Below, piece after piece: positions 1-13,374 of a stretch of DNA of 64,000 bases; position 1 is the stretch's first letter; the number at the start of each line of letters is the position of its first letter. The position numbers and the translations under genes were made by a program. The stretch covers positions 14,594,901 through 14,658,900 of the forward strand of contig NC_080716.1 in NCBI RefSeq assembly GCF_019097595.1, given 5' to 3'. This stretch comes from Hemibagrus wyckioides (Eukaryota > Chordata > Actinopteri > Siluriformes > Bagridae). The notes below the pieces were generated by a model, which saw nothing but the letters and a program-made list of their open reading frames with translations, made no database searches and had not been told where the DNA came from.

Positions 1-370
1 GTACACATGGACAAATCAGGAAATTGAAAAACCTTTTTTTATTGACCCTCATTGTCCAGTTGAGGGCAGCAGAACCATGTCTGGCCATGCAAGTTTCTTC
101 AGGTTTGCTGAGACACTTAATGCACATTAACAAAACTTATATAACTTATATATATAACTTAATATAACTTTTTTTTTTTTTTTTACATTTACTCAATAAT
201 CCACTATTAATCAAATATATATTTACATAAGGCTTATTTGTTGAACAGAAAACACATGCATTTATCACATTGGTAAAGCTGTTAGAAACATAAACACAGT
301 AACAAGTTGTGTATTTCAATTAAATTTAACACTACTAACTCCACATGATTACCGATACATTCATCACGAT

Positions 371-394
371 TTATTTATTTATTTATTTATTTAT
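371..394. repeat. (TTTA)n microsatellite
   Basis: Six uninterrupted TTTA units. Confidence 0.9.
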
Positions 395-399
395 TAAAC

Positions 400-546
400 A
401 TTCAGTGATAATTAAGCACCAGTCCAGGTTGTACCCCTGCCTTTTGCCCTATGTGCACTGGGATAGGCTCTAGCAGACCCCTGTGACCCTAATTAGGAAT
501 AAGTGGGTATAGACAATGGATGGATGGATGGATGGATGGATGGATG
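400..546 (+). mobile_element. LINE-type 3' tail with (GGAT)n microsatellite
   Basis: It reads CCAGTCCAGGTTGTACCCCT through GACCCTAATTAGGAATAAG to (GGAT)n at 517-546. It is the same family as the reverse-oriented insert at 41987-42101. Such tails are widespread in fish genomes. Confidence 0.7.
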
Positions 547-1129
547 ATAACTAAGCTACACGGTGAAGGCTGAATAAATGGTTGTGTTGTGCTTTGAATC
601 AAAACAGAGTCTATAAAAGAAGTTGATGTTGTTTTGCCTTTATTACTGACACCTCAGTTCAGTCCAGAACATTAACAGATTCAGAACATTACAATCTGTA
701 TTCACCGTTAGCCCTTTTTTTTTTCTTTATTGAATAGTACATGGTAAATACAAGGCACAACAGAAAAACATAAGAAAGTGACACTTTTAATCCAATCAAC
801 TCAACCAATAACCAAATCCAGATTATATTATTTTGCTTTCCTGGTAACCCGCTCTTGCATGGACTTCATTTGCATGTTCAATCTGGTAGCCATCGTAATA
901 TTATGATTTCCCTCATCTCAATCTCACATTCCATACTAGGAATAAGATTTTTAACAACCTTGTTTATTAAATTATGTAACCAAATCATGCTGAAGAATCA
1001 TGCTGAGTCACAAGCAGCATAATGCTCTTGGAGGAAAACACTATCCATTTTCTTCCACAGGCACCCACGTTATTCAAGGCTATTATCATCGTGATTGACA
1101 GTGGAAAGAGAGTATACCATTCTTCAGCT

Positions 1130-1228
1130 CATTGTTTGCATGGGTTTCTTCCAGCTTGTCAGGTTTTCTTCCTAAAATGTGTCAGTAGGTGGGTTGGCTA
1201 CCATAATCAGTGGATGGATGGATAGACT
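1130..1228 (+). mobile_element. degenerate LINE-type tail fragment ending GGATGGATGGAT
   Basis: TGGGTTTCTTCCAGCTTGTC and the following text resemble the GGGTTTCCTCC region of the same group of fish LINE tails, ending in a short (GGAT)n. It is strongly diverged. Confidence 0.4.
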
Positions 1229-1753
1229 AATGAATAATCTCTGATCTTCATTGACTGAGATTAGACATGCTGCTGCTGCTGCTATGAATGAATAGTTATT
1301 GCTTCTCAAGGTTATGGTTACTGCATATTTAATAGTTATCCTCATTAATACTAACCAAATAATGCATCAAATGTAACAAAAAAACTGCTTAAAATCATAA
1401 TATTCATTATTAGTATTATCAGAATTACGATACAGAATTTTAGCCTTATTGTTGTTGAGTGGAAAGATTTGTGATGGGGTAGAAAACGTTCAAATAATAA
1501 TAGTAATGTTCAAATTCTATCATTGGCGAACTGAATTATGGGATTTCTTTTGCTATTAAAAGCGGTTTAAAACAATCAAGGTTTTTTTCACTATTAGAGG
1601 AACAAACTGTGGCAAAAATGGTACACTTGTGGCTCCTGTGATTAGGGAGCTATCTGTTACAGTTTTATTTGTGGCAGCTGGGCTCACTCTAAATATAGAT
1701 AAGGACCCTGATGGCAGGCTTTGTGTGGCTGCATGGTGCAATCACCCAGAACA

Positions 1754-1772
1754 TGTGTGTGTGTGTGTGTGT
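1754..1772. repeat. (GT)n microsatellite
   Basis: About nine GT units. Confidence 0.85.
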
Positions 1773-3419
1773 TTACGTACCTGATCATGTTGGGTTCTTT
1801 TCATACTTGTGTAAAGTGATGATAAAATGTGAACAATCACATCAAGACATTGTGTATAGAATAAGTTTATTTATTGATACAGTGAACTATATTTTGTTTT
1901 TAGAACTGTGGCCAGTTGCACAGAAATGTTCTACTGAGTAAAAAGAAAAAAAATTCTGTGTGCTTAACATGCACTTGTGTATGACTCTAAGACCATAGAG
2001 AGGATAATTGAATACAATGGGAGCACATAATGATGGCAATCAAAACCTGGGATGAGCTAATCTTTAATCCCTGCTTGTCTTCTCAATTGCACATGATTGA
2101 TGAGAGAAATTGCTGGAGGATAAATGTGTGGAAAAAGCGGCATTGTGAATATCTTTTATTAGAAATTCTGATTTTCTCCTCACAATCTGTATACCTCAAA
2201 TTCATTAAACTCACAACCATGATAAACTGATCTATAAATAATCATCAAAACATTCAAACAGGTTTTAAAGGTGGACCAAAGGAATGTGTTCTGCTTTTGA
2301 ACATCCTTATCAGACTGGAGGACATGTAATGGTGGGTAATTGTATCTCTCAGTCCCACACAAAGCCCCCTTTTTATGGGTAAGTCATTGTGAACCCAGAG
2401 CCTGAATGTGGTTTTGTGTCCTTGATGCTTGTGGAGCTAACAGAGCCTTTTATTTGTAGCTAATATAACTCTCACATAAAAGTTTGGCTTGTAATTTACG
2501 TTTCTGTCAAAGGTAGCTGTTCCAGAACTTCATTCTTCGGGCACATATAAATGCTCCTATTGCTTAGTAATCCCAGATTTTTCAGTGCTTATGTTACAGA
2601 AAGAGATTAATTAATCATGTGTGACAGCTTGACCTTGTAGGCAATCAGGTAAGGTTGCTGCTCATTTAATTGCATTAATCCAGCTTCATTAGCTGAGGAA
2701 TCAACGGACTGTTGCTGTAATCAAATCCAACAGACTAGCATGATTATAACAGCACTAAAGAAGAATGAGCTGTCCTTTTAACTTCTGACTCAACCTTCTT
2801 AGAGAGGCTTGGACACCCACAGGTATGTTTACTGCAAGAAAAAAAAAGGATCCAGTTTGCTTTACTGCCTTTAAGATTGTGCTGTACTGTCATTTTTTTT
2901 AGCTTCATGTTTAAACACACCATTGTTGCACTTTATATTAGTTGTAATTCCCACAGGGATGCTGAATAATAGTGAGATTGGCATGAAGTGTAGTGCAATA
3001 TTTTGGGAACAGTCATCATGTCTAGCATGGATCCTTACTGTATTTGTTTCAGGACCAGTTTCCTTGGTAACAGATGCTCAATGTGACAGCGTCCTGAGGT
3101 GTGTAGAGCTTCAGAGCTATACACCCTGTGTATTGTCTGACACCGGGTCTCAGGAGATGGACTGAAGCATTATCTTATTCTCTGTGTGTCCATTGGGGGA
3201 TAAGATAAACTCTCCAGAAACATCCTCTTTATTGTGGAATATTACACAGGGAGGGAAAAAATAGTCTTTCATTCTTTTGTTCAATTCCTCCTACCTTATA
3301 CCTGTCCATAGATACCTTATCACTTTCTCTCGTCCCCTCTAGCTTTATCTATTTAGTCTTTGTCTTCTCTATCACTCCACCTTGCCCTCCCTGCTCCTTT
3401 TCCAGCTCTGCCCCTCCCC

Positions 3420-3543
3420 ATCACTCCTCCTCTCCTCTGTATTCACTGAGGATGTGAAGAGACGGAGTCTCTACATGTAGTTCACAGCAGAGCTTTCTGT
3501 GTCCAGAGCTGTGCTCACACCATGACATGACTCAGTCAACACC
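3420..3543 (+). promoter_or_regulatory. kcnip4: probable 5'UTR and nearby promoter of the KIS-type first exon
   Basis: The stretch before the KIS start is pyrimidine-rich (from about 3290) and then becomes leader-like. No TATA box or CpG cluster is obvious. It holds two upstream ATGs: one at 3522 makes a two-codon frame (ATG ACA TGA), and one at 3527 makes a six-codon frame whose TGA overlaps the true ATG (ATGA at 3544-3547). The left boundary is a guess; no transcription start can be read from sequence. Confidence 0.4.
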
Positions 3544-3643
3544 ATGAACTTGGAGGGGTTGGAGATGATCGCTGTGCTGGTGGTAGTTGTTCTCTTTGTA
3601 AAGGTTCTGGAACAGTTTGGACTTTTAGAGGCAAGCTACGATG
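3544..3643 (+). CDS. kcnip4: kcnip4 alternative first exon, KIS-type hydrophobic N-terminus
   Basis: This exon encodes 33 residues plus one base, starting [12 protein letters not shown] and ending EASYD, then a GTAAGT donor at 3644. The middle (about residues 8-20) is an unbroken hydrophobic run. It matches the KChIP4a N-terminus, known as the K-channel inactivation suppressor domain, which anchors the protein in membranes, slows Kv4 inactivation and reduces surface expression. The ending is phase 1 and joins the shared exon at 37861 to read D-S-T-E-D-E-L-E. The start codon follows ACACC, an acceptable Kozak context. Two short upstream reading frames precede it. Related hydrophobic N-termini also exist in KChIP2 and KChIP3. 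Confidence 0.93.
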
Positions 3644-6600
3644 GTAAGTGAAAAAAAGTGGTTTGTTGTTGTTAATGTGATTAGTATTCACACTTTGAAG
3701 AAGGTGTTTAGTTCTGGTTTTTAAGAAATTTCCATTCCATAGCTTTACTACTAGTTAGAAATTACAACTTACGGAGTGAAGTCCATTTAACATACAAATG
3801 AACAGTCAACAGGTGTGTCTCAAAGCCTGTTTTGTTTTTGTCTCATTAATAAAAGATAAAGGATCTGTAAATGCTTCTGGCATCAGTTCTTCAAATGAAT
3901 GACAGGCATTGTGCTGTAAATAATAACACAAGTCTAATGTGCAGTTGTTAGACAAGTATTAATTGCATTACATGCTTACCATATGATCAAATGGTTGATG
4001 TCCAAATCTGGAAAAGAAGTATTTTAAGCAAAAACATAAAATTATTCTCTGTTAATACCTTCTTGTTTGAGACCCAAAAGTCCAGGAACCAGAAACATTT
4101 GGCAGAAACATTTGTCTTTCAAATCTATGTAGTATTTGAGTATTTTTTATATTTTATATTGTAGTTGTCTTAAAATAATAAGGGTAAATGGCAGATGTTT
4201 GTGTATTATTGTTAAATAAGTCAAGAAAAACAATTTTGCATCATTCCACACATAGAAAGGTTCTCTGAAAAGTTCACCTGTGCTTTAGGATAATGTTGTT
4301 TATCAGCATTTCTCTGTTATAAAAATGACTATAAAATGACCATATTTTGCTGGCCATAAGCGTCTCTGCTTCTTTATATTGAGCACAAGCTGTTTTGTGG
4401 GAAATGGTGCTGCAATCACAGCGAGGAAGTTCTTATTTTGAATGTGTGAACCACTCATTCTGCAAACACATGGCTACCTGTTATGTATAACCTGTTATGT
4501 TGAACAGTCTCAGACAACATGCTGCTTAAAAACAGGACTTGTTGGGTTTGTCAGTGTTGTGGTGGAATTTCTATATTTGGAGTTTATATAGAGCAAACAT
4601 GCCTCTCTATTAAATTTGTTACCTACAGGTGGTTAGGCTCAGTGTCTTTATGCTAGGTGTATAAGTAATGAAAATTGTGATATACTGTTAAAATGAAAAT
4701 TAAAAATCATAAAATTGTGCCTCCAGCTTTTCCTCACACAAGACATGAGTGTTTAGTCCTGTCACAATCTATAAGCAAGTATGTTTTTAATCTGGATTTA
4801 AAAATAAGTCACAATTCCCAATAAGTTCACAATGTTTTCTAAAATACTGTTCCAGAGTTTAATAAAAAATCGATTCAAATTTTGGATGGTGGTTGATTTT
4901 AATGTCAGAAAGGTTCTCAAACAACCAATAGAAGTTACAAAAGGGGCAATGTCCTGAGATGTTAAGTCATGTTTACACAGTAAATATCATAATTATGGTT
5001 AGAATTTGAGCTGTGTAAAAACAGTAACACTTAAGGCTTCTTTGAGCGGTGATCAAACTTAGCGATGCTTTTCTCTTAATGTGTAAAATGTCCTAGTCTT
5101 CCACTGTTAAAGCTCTTGTTAAAATCCACCGTGACAGCTCCAGCAGAGCGCTTCTGATACTTGCTTGAAACTTTGAGTATCCTGTAATCTGTGTGTATTT
5201 ATTTATTTTTTTACTTTAAATATATGTTTTTTGAGAAGACACACTAGCAAACATTAAATTCCTGGATAACATTACCTGTAGTTTAGACTTAATTAAGCTG
5301 CTTTCTTGCATGAATTGATTGACAGAATAATCGTAGAAATAAAAATTGGACAAAACTGGTTTCTTAATTACTTCAGGAAAATGCATTTAGCACCTTGTTT
5401 TAAAGTAATACTTATCCTGGAACTATAACTATATATTGTTTCAATGTAATCACAGCAGCTGTTCAATGCAGTACAGTAGAAAGTTTGAAGTTCAGCCAAA
5501 CTGATTCATCTCATTAAGAACTTTTTAAAAAACGTGTGCTAGGAGTAGAGGAAACTGAAACTTCGGCACAGGATACTTATATAATGCCAGAATTTTGTCT
5601 CCTGTAGGATTTCTTTGTAGAAGTTTGTTCTAGTCATTGATCACAGATTTTGCTTTTTTTTTTAGTTCACTACTTAAATAACTAACCTGCAGTTTAGTGC
5701 AGGATAACAGGTCATGTGCTAGGATGGTGTGGAGTTGATATAGTCCAGGGACAGTCTAATTATGCAGGGTTATATTGTATAGAGAATGATGAATTGATTA
5801 GGCATTCACATGCACTGACTAGTCGATTTTTTTTTAGATCTCTGTACCCATTAATGCTTCAAGACATGATACTTTAAATTATTAGTTGGCCCAGTTCCAT
5901 TAGCATAATCCTATCATGAGTCAAAGTAGGTCAGGTTCAATATTTTTTAGATGGTATAAAATAATCTAGACACTTAACTTTGATTAGGTACTTAATTATG
6001 GAACATACCTGTTCAGATAAATCAGATAAAAACATGGATTGCTTGTGCTCTGAAATCTGGACTATACAAAAAATGGTGTATAATACAGTATAATACATAC
6101 ACTGATCAGCCATTACATTAAATCCGCCTGGCTAATATTGTGTAGGTCCCCCTTGTGCTGACATAACACAAGGGGGACATCTGACACTGCTATGCATTGT
6201 GTGTTCTGATATCTTTCTATTATAGCCAGCTCTCTATGAGCATCAGTGATCCTTAGGGACCCAGTTCACCAGTTGTTCTTACTTTGAGTACTTTTTGTAC
6301 AGTAGGTCCTAACCACTGCATCCTAGGAATGCTCCACAAGACCTGCCACTTTGGAGATGCTCTGACCCAGTCGTCTAACTATCACAGTTTGGTCTTCGTC
6401 AGAGTCACTCAAATCCTAGCACTCGCCCATTTTTCCTGCTTTCAACGCATTAACTTTGAGAACTGACTGTTCACTTGCTGCATTATATATCCCACCCCAT
6501 GACATGTGCCACTGTAATGAGATAATTCACCTAACCTGTAAGTGGTTTTAATGTTATGGCTGATCAGTCTATAATACAGATGAAATTACCCCCTTAGTTC

Positions 6601-9600
6601 AAAAGTAATTAGCTGTTCAAAAAAGTACTTGGCAAATGTAGTTGGGGTTTATCTGATATTTTTTAATATATTTAATTTAATTGTGTATTTTTTTTTGTTG
6701 TGTTTTCTAATTAGATCCTGATTAATATTTTAGTCTGTTGCTGAAACAGATATTTTTAGGACTATTTATTTTGCTGTGTAGTATGTGACTGGCTCCAATG
6801 TGTGAGACATACAATTCTCAGAAGTATCATGGACTTATTATGAAGATTCTTTGATGATCTGGTTTATCTTTTGGGAAGTCACTTATAAAAATGCCCTGAC
6901 TAGACGATACAGTATAATTACTCAAATTCAAATAGCTATACACTTTGAACGTAGCTTTTAGCATTATGCACTTAAATATGCATTCCTTGAGGAAAAACTT
7001 TAGGAATATCTTAAAGAGAAAGTTTGATATTTGGTTGGTTTTTGTTTATTGTTGATAAAAATAGCCACTGTGTGGAAATGGCTCTGTTCACAATGATGGC
7101 GGTCTCTCCGGAGGAGTGACACTGAGTGACAGCAGTGTCACCAAAACACTGCTGATATGACAGGTGATGAGATGAGGACAGAGACGAGCCTTTAAACAGG
7201 GCACTGGCTTTCAGCCCAGTGGCTCTGTGGGATATTTGTAGATACTATGATGGCTGTATAGATGACCAATTACTTATTTATTTTTATGTATTGTTTTTTT
7301 CCTTAATCATAATTTAAATGAGTCGAGTTTTCAAATCACAATGTTTTTTATTGAAGTCCACATTATTAAAAATGGCATTTCAACAAGTTTTAAGAGCGGA
7401 AAATTGACCCAGTAGCAAATCTAGAGTGATGTGAAAAACATTCCTGAATGCCCAAGAGACCTACTGCTTATGAATAAGAGCTACTAGCCAAATGTAGAAG
7501 GCGCTGAGATTTGTGATAACGCAGATGGAGAAATTACGCTTAAAAGCCTGCAGCACCTTGTCACATTTATTATTACTTGTCATCAGAGCATATTTTATTT
7601 GACTTTAATGATACAACAGTGACCATTTGAGAAGCATGCAGAGTAATGTTCTGGTCCTGAGTCCTGGTCTATAATAATAGTTCAAATAAATAGTATTACA
7701 ATAAACTTTCTTTTTTTTTTCTTTTTTTTTTCTTTTAGCATCAGATATTCTTTATCATCTCATGGAAAATAATGAATGGGGTTTGCAGTTATGATTGGTA
7801 CAATCATCAGCCTAACAGTGCTTTAACCTTTATTCACAAATGCAATTTTATTGTACCAATTTAGTAATAATTAAATAAACCTTTTTGAATTTTGAAAACA
7901 CAACACTTCGGTCACAGAAGCATTTCTGTCATTTGTTCGAGGAGGCATCTTATGTGAACTTGACATGATAAGACTCTCAGGAGAGGTGTTGCTTTGTGTG
8001 TGAATCAGTGTGAAACCAAAAATAAGATCACACAGTAACCAATCAGTCTCCTGTCAGGCTACTGCTTGACCATCTGCTGTTCATTCATGTATTGTGTAGG
8101 TCAAAGATACACAAATAACACTTCTTCATAGCTGCATACTGCAGATTTTCTATACTATCACACTAGCCAGTCCACAGTATAGCTATAATATGACTGAAAC
8201 TGGGAAAAGCTTTGGATTTAAATACATGCTACAGGAAAGATGCATGACAGTAGCATATTTGTTGGAACTTTATACATAAATATCTAAAAATAGGTATTTT
8301 ACAGTCAGGATTATTGTCATATTGTAGAGAAATAAAAAATTATTGATGGTTTTAATTAATACTGCAGTGCTCCCCTATGGCCACTTGGTGCTTTTATCCA
8401 TAGATAAAACACAGTGCAATGAATTTTCTGGTAAATATACTAAATATTATACCAAATTGGCTATCATATATACTACTGACTATACAGTGGATAGAATTTT
8501 ACTGCATCTTCTTTATAGAGCCATTACATATAAGCATCACACTGTTATAATACAGAGGCACTATGTTATAAAAGTATTTATTACAAAACTAAGTATATAA
8601 ACAGATGGGTATTCTGTATGAATCATAAGAAACTTAAAAACATTTTTTTAAAGTGCTATATAGGCAGTGTTCATGTAGTTGTTTTACACACATGGCATGT
8701 ATAAATCCATCATTAAATGCTGAAAATATAATTAAGCTGTGTTATCTCACAAGCCCATTAGATGGAGCTACAGTAGAGTGTATTATCAAACATGGTCAGT
8801 GTTCATGATTGTGTTTTTTTTTTTTTATCATTGGAGCTGGTTGTACTTGTTACACAAACCAAATGACAACATAATAGTTTAATACGGATAGATGAATGTA
8901 TGAGTAAATGAGTATAAAAGGGAAAAATGAGAAGTGCTGAAAATCTACCTTCAGATCTACAACAGTAGTTCCTAAGGTTAAGCTTTACTAAGTTCTCTAG
9001 GTACTGAACAGCACTGTGTAGTGACAATTTATCGGAAGGTGTAGCTTTTGTTTTTCTTACACACACACACAAACACACACACACACACGCACACACAATA
9101 ACACTTATTGATTGTTTTGGGGTTTTTTTTTTTTAGAGAAACCAATTTTGTAAAATGTCACATGATATTCAGTGATCCATGAGGACAATGAAAAAAAAAG
9201 ATGGCCATTTAATTTATATAATTATAACCAATCAATAAATGATCCACAAGAAATTTCATACAAGTCATTACTTAGATAAGACAGCTAATTCATTTTAGCA
9301 CTGCCTCATCATTATAATGGTTTTTACTCGTGGAAAAAAAAATGCAGGCCTTTTTCATACATCATGCTAATTTTGTAGGATTTCTATTTGAGAAGAAGCA
9401 GCTCATATGTATGTTTTATTTGTTCCATGACTGATTTGCATTTGTCATTTATAAGCATGCACTTTGAGACAAACCCAATTAACTGTGTAGGCAGCTAATA
9501 ATGTTTTACAATTTATTATCATGTGTACATGTATAATATTAGGTAAAATGACAGACTTTTGCCTGGTGTTATTAAATTCTGCTGGAGTAGGCAGTCTTTC

Positions 9601-12600
9601 TCCAAACATTAATTTGTACTTTTTCATCCATCTTGTCCCAGTGAGCTTCTGCATTCTGCAGATATCATTTGCTCAACCATATAGGATGAAGCTCCTCTAT
9701 AATTTCTTTAATGCTGTTTGTGAAGACTTTCTTAATGGAAAAATCATGCTGTATTTATGCATGGTGTTAATGCCATACTACCTTCCTCACTGTGAAAAGA
9801 AATAAAGCTCTGTATAGCATTATGAAATAAGTAAGGAATGCATTATATCGGGACATGCTGTTAAAGGGAAAAAAAGTGTTTCATTGCTTTTATGACATCA
9901 TTTCATATTTTGGAGCATCTGCAAACCAACTTCCTGTTAAAACTTAGTTTAAAGCAGCGATAAACAGTTAATCATCACCAGTCTCTCTGTTTTTTCTCTT
10001 CATTTTACCAAGAAACTGAAAAAGTCTTTGTCATGTCTTTGCTATGAAAAATCATAACGTAATGTAAACCTGAGATTTGACCATGCTGTTACTGAAAATC
10101 AATTAATAACTTCTGACCAATCAGAATTGAGCATTCAACAGGGCTTCAGTACTTCATCTTCTTTAATATTGCATCATTTCATGTGCTATTAGTATCATAT
10201 TTCATTAGGTATATTCTATTTAGCAAAAATCATTCTCAGTGGTGATTGGATTCAACTAAGAATATGTTTAAAAGAGGTTTGATTCCTGAATGCTGTACCA
10301 ACATAGCTGCATTGTTAGATGAACTAATAGCTCAGTTGTACCACATTAACTCGAAAAGCAGTGTTTTTAGGTTGGTAATGATATTCTCAGCAAATAGACC
10401 GTCACTCTTTCTCTAAAAAGTAATCTAAACTTGTGCAGATGCTGTAAAACCCATGAATGGACATCAATATTTGGCCTTAGTGGAATGCATGACTGCATTT
10501 AGGGCTACACAGCAGAGTAAACAGTTTTGTCTTTAATCTATTGTCGAGGTAATTAAAGTCTAATAAGTTTACTCAAAGCAAAGTTTGTAAGTTCTAGAGT
10601 TCCCGCAAACTAATCTCTATCGGCCATTCAAATATGATTGTCCAGGTGATTACTGGTGTAATTCTTTACCAACTGTGAAGTAGGAGCATGTCATATTATA
10701 ACTTATTGCTGGTACCTTGGGCAGGAAGTCAATATTTAGCAAATATACAAAATTCAGGGCATCTATCAATACAACACCTACACAAACTTGCTTCTTCAGC
10801 AATATTTGTAATTGACAAATTTGCTGGACTACATTTATTCATCTTCAGTAACCTCTGTTCTTGTCAGAGCCGCGGAGGATCCAGAGCCTTTTCTGGGGCT
10901 GTGTTTGACTACCCATTACTTTTCAATCAGATCGAATCTATGTAGTCACTGGGTACTAATGCTTTGAATAACAAAACTTTCCAACTAAACTTTTTTTCCT
11001 ATTGCTTTAAAGGAACATCATCTCCTGATGAAATAATCAAACCAGGAGAAACTATGAGGAGGTGTATGCTTGGAGAGTTTCAGTTTGTTTAGGTTACAAC
11101 TGTTCTCAGCTAATAGTAAGCAGAATTTCTCTCCAGGTGTAATATAATGGCAGCCAAAACAGACTTTATTACACTTTCTTGTAATTTTGCATTTAATGTC
11201 TAAACAATTGCTTCAAAATTAACCTTTAACAAATGCTTTCTCGTCTTATGAGCTGTACATAGCAGCTTTTCCTCAACATTGTCTTTGAGGTTGCCTTTTA
11301 TTGTTGAGTATTTCTGCTGAAATAGTACTTTCTTGGATATCAGTGAACCCAGTAGGAGAAAAATACAGCAGACAATCTCAGTCACAGAACAGTACATTTA
11401 TTATATTAGTGGAAGCGCAAATACTGAAATCAACATTGTGAAAGTAGACATGGCTGATAAAAGTGGATGATCCTTCTTATTACATTCTGATATTTCTTAA
11501 AATATATTTCATATTTTAAAGTGAAACTCTTCAGAGTTAAAAAATAAATGATCGAATAGCTCTTTTCACCAAAGAACAAAATTGACAAAAGAACATATCT
11601 GTACATTGTATCATTGAGCTAGGTCTCCTTTAATGCAATTCAATTTTTAATGAAATAATACATGCGGCACAATTTACAGCCTTTTTTTTTTGTAGAATAA
11701 AGTAATAAAAACCCACAGCCCACCCAAGTGAAATTTAATTGGTCAAACTGGAACTTTATTACAATGGACAGTTCGAAAGAATTAGGTCAGTATATTGAAT
11801 TGAACCTCCAACTACTGCACTACAGTTTTGTTCTACTTTATGTGTTTTTTTAAATAAAACACAGTAGTTAACCAATAAGCTGGCCTCTCAAAGAGCCAAG
11901 AAGGTGGCCGGTCTTAATGTTCATAATTTTAATATGTTGGCAAAATTTAGAGACCATTTATGTATTATGCTAATAAGTATTATTTATAAATTTTCATTCT
12001 AGCTAGCAGATTTTTATAACTGATCTAATCAGGGAAAAACTCACAGCAAAGTCAAATGTCTGAAAAACTACTTCACTAGCTTCTATCCTGATTGAAGTCA
12101 AGGCATTGTATTTGAGGCATACAAATGAGTAATAAAAAGGAGTAGACTCTTTGGGGGTGGAGGAAACTTATCGACATTCAGACATGGTATTGAGTTCTAC
12201 ATGTTTTTTAAACTTAAAGCTCAATGAAGCAGTTCTTTTATATGAATGGCTTTAGCGATAGTGCTAGCCATGCTGAGTGGTTCATATTCTTGCAGCAGTT
12301 ATGTTGAATAATGTTTCAAGCTCTTGTCAACACCTTTATCAGCTTCAGGCTGTTGAATGTTTCAGTCCATTTTGTTGTAAGGGCACCCCACTGCCTCCTT
12401 TTGCCTCTTAACTCTCACTATTTTTATTAAGCTCTAGCCCCACAGAGATGATTTAGTTTTACACATAACTGTGCTGGAGTGCAATTCCTTGGCATTCATT
12501 TCCCACACCAGACAAATTCATAACAGATTACTCTATTATAAAATAGTTGTTCAAGGTCCTTCTCAATAAAGTTAAGCCCCAGCTCTAATAGGGTTGTCCT

Positions 12601-13341
12601 CAGATTGTTGATTGATGTGTGTAATGTAGTCTGAACATTGCTAATCATGGAGGCTTGTTGTATAGCTGATGCCAGTAACCTTGCTTAGTGACATAGATAC
12701 AAAGGCACTTGTCTGGTGTTTGGGGGTGTATTGAAGATGGCCAGGCTATTGATTGCACATGACTGATTTGTGTTGTGATGAACGGATAAACACAGCAGTT
12801 ATTTCTGTATGAGTGTCCGTGCATGTGTGCCATTATGGTTGTTTAGTCTGTCTCATTAAAGCATGGCAGCGCTCTATTGCTGCACATTGACTGGTGCTTG
12901 CATGAATGCATTGTGTTTGATTTTCTAAATGTTTGCTCAGTGAACATTTTTACCACAGATGAACCGACACAAATGCACATGCAAAACTATTTCAAACTAG
13001 TTTTCTGTTCATGCTTTATATCATGATTTGTTGTCTTTTTACATTTTGTTTTTAGCATTATTGCATTGGGTCTGTGTAAATAAATCATAAAGTCGGTTTT
13101 CCCTTTTTATTAAAAAAAAACCCCACAGGTATTGCAACTATACAGGCTTTTTCTTTTTGTTTGTTTTTTTTATAGTATACATTATACACATTAGAGTAGA
13201 CATCTAATGTTATTTAGTAGAGAAAAGATGCTATGTCATTTATTTTACATGATTATAAAAACAAACAAATTATTAAAACAATAATCAGAGTAATATAATT
13301 TAAAGTATTCAGAACTGTCTAGAATACTTGTAGTTCTCTCT

Positions 13342-13374
<33 letters not shown>

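Larger units (their letters stand above)
1..3419. other. kcnip4 upstream flank or upstream intron, no gene seen
   Basis: AT-rich sequence with LINE-tail fragments, a (TTTA)n and a (GT)n tract. If longer mammalian-type isoforms exist, this is intron rather than intergenic. 2590-2790 holds several TAAT-rich, homeobox-like sites. Confidence 0.6.

Noticed and set aside
78..131. Short frame MSGHASFFRFAETLNAH, reminiscent of another KChIP N-terminus beginning MSGC
   Set aside because: It stops within 20 codons, has no donor site and shares only two or three residues with the isoform.
7117..7142. Short inverted repeat GTGACACTG/CAGTGTCAC
   Set aside because: Nine-base stem; expected by chance in 64 kb.
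8803..9096. 97-codon - strand frame
   Set aside because: Its start is a translated (CA)n microsatellite; low complexity.
9445..9805. Overlapping frames on both strands with a possible repeat look
   Set aside because: I could not match them to a known element or see terminal repeats.
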